Source of the DNA: Paenibacillus sp. YYML68
GTDB taxonomy: Bacteria; Bacillota; Bacilli; Paenibacillales; NBRC-103111
Length of the DNA stretch: 64,000 nt
Assembly: GCF_027923405.1 (NCBI RefSeq)
Contig: NZ_BQYI01000001.1
Coordinates: 552,501 to 616,500 of the forward strand
Direction of reading: 5' to 3'
Part shown: positions 60,298 through 64,000 of the stretch, one piece after another
Numbering within the stretch: the stretch's first letter is position 1
How the letters are laid out: each line of letters starts with the position of its first letter
Notes under the pieces: generated by a model
The model's input: only the letters and a program-made list of their open reading frames with translations
What the model was told of the DNA's origin: nothing
The model's database searches: none
Program-made: the position numbers and the translations under genes

Positions 60298-60340
60298 GGA
60301 AATACATCGATGCTACGGTGTATTTCCTTTCTCTCTTTTT
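60298..60340 (+). terminator. Terminator after fbaA
   Basis: GGAAATACA (60298-60306) pairs with TGTATTTCC (60319-60327), followed by TTTCTCTCTTTTT. Confidence 0.85.
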
Positions 60341-60496
60341 ATCTTCTCGCGAGCATGCTTCGTCGTGCACAGCAATTCGTCGCAGCATAGACCCCTTGTT
60401 ACACTAATGTTTACGTTCTGTATATGTTAAATTTGTGTGTTATTTTCTTTTTGTTCTTTAAAGTGCTGAAGTAGGGGTAGGGGGAACGACATCGAA

Positions 60497-61750
60497 ATGG
60501 AGAAATTGATGATTGCCGGCGGGCGTCCGCTGCGGGGAACGGTTCAGATCAGCGGTGCGAAGAATAGTGCAATTGCACTCATTCCGGCTGCCATACTATC
60601 GGAATCGACGGTAACGCTGGATAACTTGCCGGAGCTGAGCGATGTGGCTATCTATTGTGAGCTGCTGGAGGAGCTCGGCGCGACTGTCGAGCGTCAGCAA
60701 GACCAGTTGAAGATTGACCCTAGCCGGCTTGTTTCGAAGCCGATGCCTAACGGGAATGTGAAGAAGCTGCGCGCATCGTACTATTTGATGGGTGCACTGC
60801 TCGGAAGATTTGGGGAAGCGGTGATCGGCTTGCCGGGTGGCTGCAACTTTGAGCCAAGACCGATTGACCAGCACATTAAAGGGTTTGAGGCGCTCGGTGC
60901 GCAGGTTACGACGGAGAACGGTGCGCTGCATATTAAGGCGAAGCAGCTTCAAGGCGCCAAGATTTATTTGGATGTCGTCAGTGTAGGGGCGACCATTAAT
61001 ATTATGCTTGCGGCTTCACGGGCCAAGGGCGTCACAATTATCGAAAATGCGGCCAAAGAGCCTGAAATCATAGATGTAGCCACTTTATTGAACGCCATGG
61101 GCGCCAAAATCAAAGGTGCCGGTACGGAAAATATTCGGATCGAGGGTGTAGACAGCATGCACGGCTGCGTGCATTCGATCATACCCGACCGCATTCAAGC
61201 GGGCACGTACATGATTGCAGCTGCGGCTACGCGAGGGGATGTCATCATTGATAATGTCATTCCGAAGCATCTGGAGGCGCTGACCGCCAAGCTGCAAGAG
61301 ATGGGCGTACATATATACGAAATGGATGAATCGATCCGCGTAGTTGGGCAGGCCGAGTATGAGAGCATTGATGTGAAGGCGCTCGTATATCCCGGCTTTG
61401 CCACTGATCTGCAGTCACCGATGAGCACGTTGCTTACTCAGACCAAGGGCGTCAGTATATTAAGTGATTACGTGTACTCGAACCGCTTCAAGCATATACC
61501 GGAGCTGGCTCGTATGGGAGCGAAGATTAAGCTCGAGGGTCGCTCGGCGATTATTGAAGGTGGTAAGCTCAGCGCGGCCAAGGTGAAGGCGACCGACCTG
61601 CGCGCAGGCGCCGCACTTGTCATTGCTGGATTAACGGTGGGCGACGGTGTTACCGAGGTAACCGGTGTCGAATATATCGATCGTGGCTACGATCATTTGG
61701 TTATGAATTTGTCCAATCTAGGCGCAGAGGTGTGGCGTCAGCAATCGTAG
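60497..61750 (+). CDS. murA: UDP-N-acetylglucosamine 1-carboxyvinyltransferase
   Basis: A 417-residue enzyme of the first committed peptidoglycan step, adding enolpyruvate to UDP-GlcNAc. Motifs: [20 protein letters not shown] (Lys-Asn pair), [20 protein letters not shown] with the catalytic, fosfomycin-target Cys, and [30 protein letters not shown]. The position after fbaA and before rho makes it the counterpart of the second B. subtilis copy (murAB/murZ). The cysteine loop reads GGCNFEPRP rather than the common GGCxIGARP. Confidence 0.96.
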   Translation: MEKLMIAGGRPLRGTVQISGAKNSAIALIPAAILSESTVTLDNLPELSDVAIYCELLEELGATVERQQDQLKIDPSRLVSKPMPNGNVKKLRASYYLMGALLGRFGEAVIGLPGGCNFEPRPIDQHIKGFEALGAQVTTENGALHIKAKQLQGAKIYLDVVSVGATINIMLAASRAKGVTIIENAAKEPEIIDVATLLNAMGAKIKGAGTENIRIEGVDSMHGCVHSIIPDRIQAGTYMIAAAATRGDVIIDNVIPKHLEALTAKLQEMGVHIYEMDESIRVVGQAEYESIDVKALVYPGFATDLQSPMSTLLTQTKGVSILSDYVYSNRFKHIPELARMGAKIKLEGRSAIIEGGKLSAAKVKATDLRAGAALVIAGLTVGDGVTEVTGVEYIDRGYDHLVMNLSNLGAEVWRQQS

Positions 61751-61864
61751 CTCGCGGATTGTAGATGACTGCCTTTGATGTGTATAGATTTTATCCGTTG
61801 TGGGCATTGCTAGAGTATATTTGGATTCGATAGACACTTTAATAGTTTGGTGGTTGGTACTTAT

Positions 61865-63193
61865 ATGGACATGCACCTGGCTCAGCTGGAAGCTCTTAAG
61901 CTCACCGAGCTGTATAAGCTTGCTAAGAAGCATCAAATTCCGTATTACGGTCAGATGAAGAAGAAGGAATTGATCTTTGCCATTCTTCGCGCTCAAGCAG
62001 AACAGGGCGGATTGATGTTTATGCAGGGCGTGCTTGACGTTCTGCAGGAGGGCTTCGGCTTCCTTCGCCCGATCAACTATTTACCTAGCTCAGAGGACAT
62101 TTATATTTCAGCGTCGCAAATTCGGAGGTTCGATCTTCGTTCAGGCGACATCGTCTCCGGCAAGTGCCGTCCCCCGAAGGAGAATGAACGTTACTTTGGA
62201 TTGCTGCACGTCGAAGCTGTGAATGGGGAAGATCCTGAGACCGCGGCGGAGCGGCTTCATTTCCCGGCACTTACCCCTCTGTACCCGCAAAAAAAGCTCG
62301 TGCTCGAAACATCCCCGACCAAGGTTTCCACTCGGTTAATGGATCTTCTCGCTCCCGTCGGCTTCGGCCAGCGCGGCTTGATCGTAGCTCCACCTAAGGC
62401 AGGTAAGACGCTTCTTCTGAAGGAAATTGCCAATAGCATCTCTCTGAATCATCCCGATGTGGAGCTGTTCGTGCTGCTCATTGACGAGCGGCCGGAAGAG
62501 GTTACGGACATGCAGCGCTCGGTGAAGGGCGAAGTGATCGCCTCTACGTTCGATGAGCTGCCGGAGAACCATATTAAGGTGGCAGAGCTCGTGCTGGAGC
62601 GCGCGCAGCGACTCGTCGAGCATAAGAAGGATGTCGTTATCCTGCTTGACAGCATCACTAGACTTGCCCGTGCCTACAACCTCGTCGTACCACCAACCGG
62701 ACGTACGCTGTCTGGTGGTATCGACCCGGGTGCGTTCCACCGGCCGAAGCGATTCTTCGGCGCAGCGAGAAATATCGAGGAAGGCGGCAGTCTCACCATA
62801 CTAGCGACGGCGTTGATCGAGACGGGCTCGCGTATGGACGATGTCATCTATGAGGAGTTCAAGGGGACAGGTAATCTTGAGCTGCACCTCGACCGCAAGC
62901 TGGCAGAGCGTCGTATATTCCCAGCTATCGACATTCGCAGGTCGGGAACGAGACGCGAGGAGATGCTGCTCACGAAGGAAGAGCTCGAGAAGGTATGGGC
63001 GATCCGCAAAAATATGAACGACTCTCACGAGTATACTGAGGCGTTCCTGAAGAAGTTTGCTGAAACGAAGACGAATCAAGAATTTATGGATGTACTCGAA
63101 AAGAACCCCGTTCCAGCTTCTGGTTCCGGCAGCGGTCCGGCATCTGGAGGCAGCGGGGGCGCCGCGCGGCGCGTGAAGCATCCTGTCTCCTAG
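61865..63193 (+). CDS. rho: Transcription termination factor Rho
   Basis: A 442-residue RNA-dependent ATPase hexamer. N-terminal Rho_N helices ([20 protein letters not shown]), cold-shock-like RNA-binding domain ([20 protein letters not shown]), Walker [16 protein letters not shown], Walker [17 protein letters not shown], and the Q/R loop segment [20 protein letters not shown]. The C-terminus carries a Gly/Ser-rich extension ([18 protein letters not shown]). ATG 61865 is chosen because it fits the family start; its ribosome site (GGTTGG) is weak, and an in-frame TTG or GTG shortly before cannot be excluded. Confidence 0.95.
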   Translation: MDMHLAQLEALKLTELYKLAKKHQIPYYGQMKKKELIFAILRAQAEQGGLMFMQGVLDVLQEGFGFLRPINYLPSSEDIYISASQIRRFDLRSGDIVSGKCRPPKENERYFGLLHVEAVNGEDPETAAERLHFPALTPLYPQKKLVLETSPTKVSTRLMDLLAPVGFGQRGLIVAPPKAGKTLLLKEIANSISLNHPDVELFVLLIDERPEEVTDMQRSVKGEVIASTFDELPENHIKVAELVLERAQRLVEHKKDVVILLDSITRLARAYNLVVPPTGRTLSGGIDPGAFHRPKRFFGAARNIEEGGSLTILATALIETGSRMDDVIYEEFKGTGNLELHLDRKLAERRIFPAIDIRRSGTRREEMLLTKEELEKVWAIRKNMNDSHEYTEAFLKKFAETKTNQEFMDVLEKNPVPASGSGSGPASGGSGGAARRVKHPVS

Positions 63194-63205
63194 GAGGACA
63201 GCCAG

Positions 63206-64000
63206 ATGAAACTCGTTTATGCGGGAGCGGACGGACATGTGTACGATCATCCCGATTATATCGCGCTAGGGCGGCACGGGGAGCTAGTGACCGAGGTGCT
63301 GGAGGAGGAGCTGATCCCACTTCCTGAAGGTGCTACGCTCGTCAGCTTGCCGGACACTCGTCCGCTCGGCCTACATGCACGTACAGGCAATATGGAGGTA
63401 GTACCTGGCGACGTTCACGCTGTGGGCGCGCTTCTGCCACAAGGCTTCACCCGGCTACTGCTTCCCGGCTACGTGAAGGCGGATAAGGAGAAGGTGCTTC
63501 CCTTGTTCGGCTACACCGCTGTCGTCTGGAAGGACGACGGCTTCTACGTTGCGGCTGAGGCCTGTGACGATCCGGAGCGCTGGAATCCGCGTAACTGCGA
63601 CCCCGATGAGCTAGAGGTCAAGGTGCAGGGCTTGCTTGCAGCGTATCCAGACAACAGACTGTATCAGCACTTGTCCAACTGTGCGCTGAATTATGAATGC
63701 TTGACAGCCTCCAACACGTTCCTGAGTCGCTGGGAAGGTGCAGTGCCGGTGTCGTTCTCCTGTAATGCGGGCTGCTTCGGCTGCATATCCGAGCAGCCTG
63801 ACGATAGCGGCTTCCCGGCGCCGCAGACGCGAATGAATTTCAAGCCGACGGTCGATGAGGTTGTGCAGGTGATGCTGGAGCACCTGAAGACGCCGGAGAG
63901 CATCATCAGCTTCGGTCAAGGCTGCGAGGGCGAGCCTTCCACCCAAGCGAAGATTATAGTCGAAGCGATGCGAGAGGTGCGCAGCCGTACCCAGATCGGA
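63206..64000 (+). CDS. Radical SAM protein, truncated by window end
   Basis: The visible 265 residues start at ATG 63206, six bases after TAGGAGG, 12 bp after rho. After about 165 residues without a clear motif comes SFSCNAGCFGCISEQP, a Cx3Cx2C iron-sulfur cluster site, then NFKPTVDEVVQVMLEHL and SIISFGQGCEGEP, a GGE-like loop, with KIIVEAMREVRS. These are standard features of a radical S-adenosylmethionine barrel. The C-terminal part and any accessory cluster lie beyond the window. Substrate unknown. Confidence 0.88.
   Translation, partial: MKLVYAGADGHVYDHPDYIALGRHGELVTEVLEEELIPLPEGATLVSLPDTRPLGLHARTGNMEVVPGDVHAVGALLPQGFTRLLLPGYVKADKEKVLPLFGYTAVVWKDDGFYVAAEACDDPERWNPRNCDPDELEVKVQGLLAAYPDNRLYQHLSNCALNYECLTASNTFLSRWEGAVPVSFSCNAGCFGCISEQPDDSGFPAPQTRMNFKPTVDEVVQVMLEHLKTPESIISFGQGCEGEPSTQAKIIVEAMREVRSRTQIG

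Overview
The window looks like a chromosome segment from a spore-forming member of the Paenibacillaceae (Paenibacillus or a close relative). Three things point there. The right end carries the Bacillales core order rpoE-pyrG-spo0F-fbaA-murA-rho. A ywhD / pbpG(ywhE) / speE / ywiB-like block precedes it, as in Bacillus subtilis. A very large S-layer-homology (SLH) surface protein is present. DNA is moderately GC-rich except for a clearly AT-rich island at about 36.0-39.9 kb. I saw no tRNA, rRNA or CRISPR array.

Layout. 0-3.3 kb: a truncated CHASE3/GAF/PAS histidine kinase and a divergent YkuI-type EAL protein. 3.4-9 kb: a translationally coupled SNF2 helicase / SWIM-finger pair (ywqA-ywqB like), a small unknown protein and pterin carbinolamine dehydratase. 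9-12 kb: a nucleotidyltransferase-like protein with an internal 42-bp tandem repeat, two overlapping acetyltransferases, a two-domain rhodanese, and a type I toxin-antitoxin locus whose toxin frame has TAG at codon 2. 12.5-17 kb: two regulator/target pairs (LysR with dehydrogenase and peroxiredoxin; AraC type with a flavodoxin-fold oxidoreductase), each with palindromes in the divergent region. 17-18.7 kb: RMD1/YagE and MOSC proteins. 18.9-31.8 kb: two convergent giant exported proteins. 32.2-36 kb: an operon of a soluble histidine kinase plus SiaB, SiaC and SiaA homologues, divergent from the SLH giant. 36-39.9 kb: the AT-rich island, with a full IS4-family element splitting an amidohydrolase gene (7-bp target duplication) and a second, internally deleted copy. 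40-41.5 kb: two OmpR-type regulators in tandem, one lacking the phospho-acceptor aspartate. 41.7-49.3 kb: photolyase, a cyclic-di-AMP riboswitch and NlpC/P60 hydrolase, a dead blaI, YceI, and a membrane protein/M1 peptidase pair. 49.3-64 kb: a possible small RNA, an MFS exporter, then the housekeeping block, ending in a truncated radical-SAM gene.

How the parts may work together. The Sia-type kinase, phosphoprotein and phosphatase form a phosphorylation switch that in Pseudomonas controls c-di-GMP-linked aggregation. Here it sits back to back with a cell-surface giant, with an EAL protein elsewhere in the window but no GGDEF enzyme. The housekeeping block keeps recognisable control elements: a GGGC transcription start and terminator before pyrG, a sigma-H-like promoter before spo0F, and a c-di-AMP riboswitch before the cell-wall hydrolase. 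Mobile-element traffic is confined to the AT-rich island and a few remnants.
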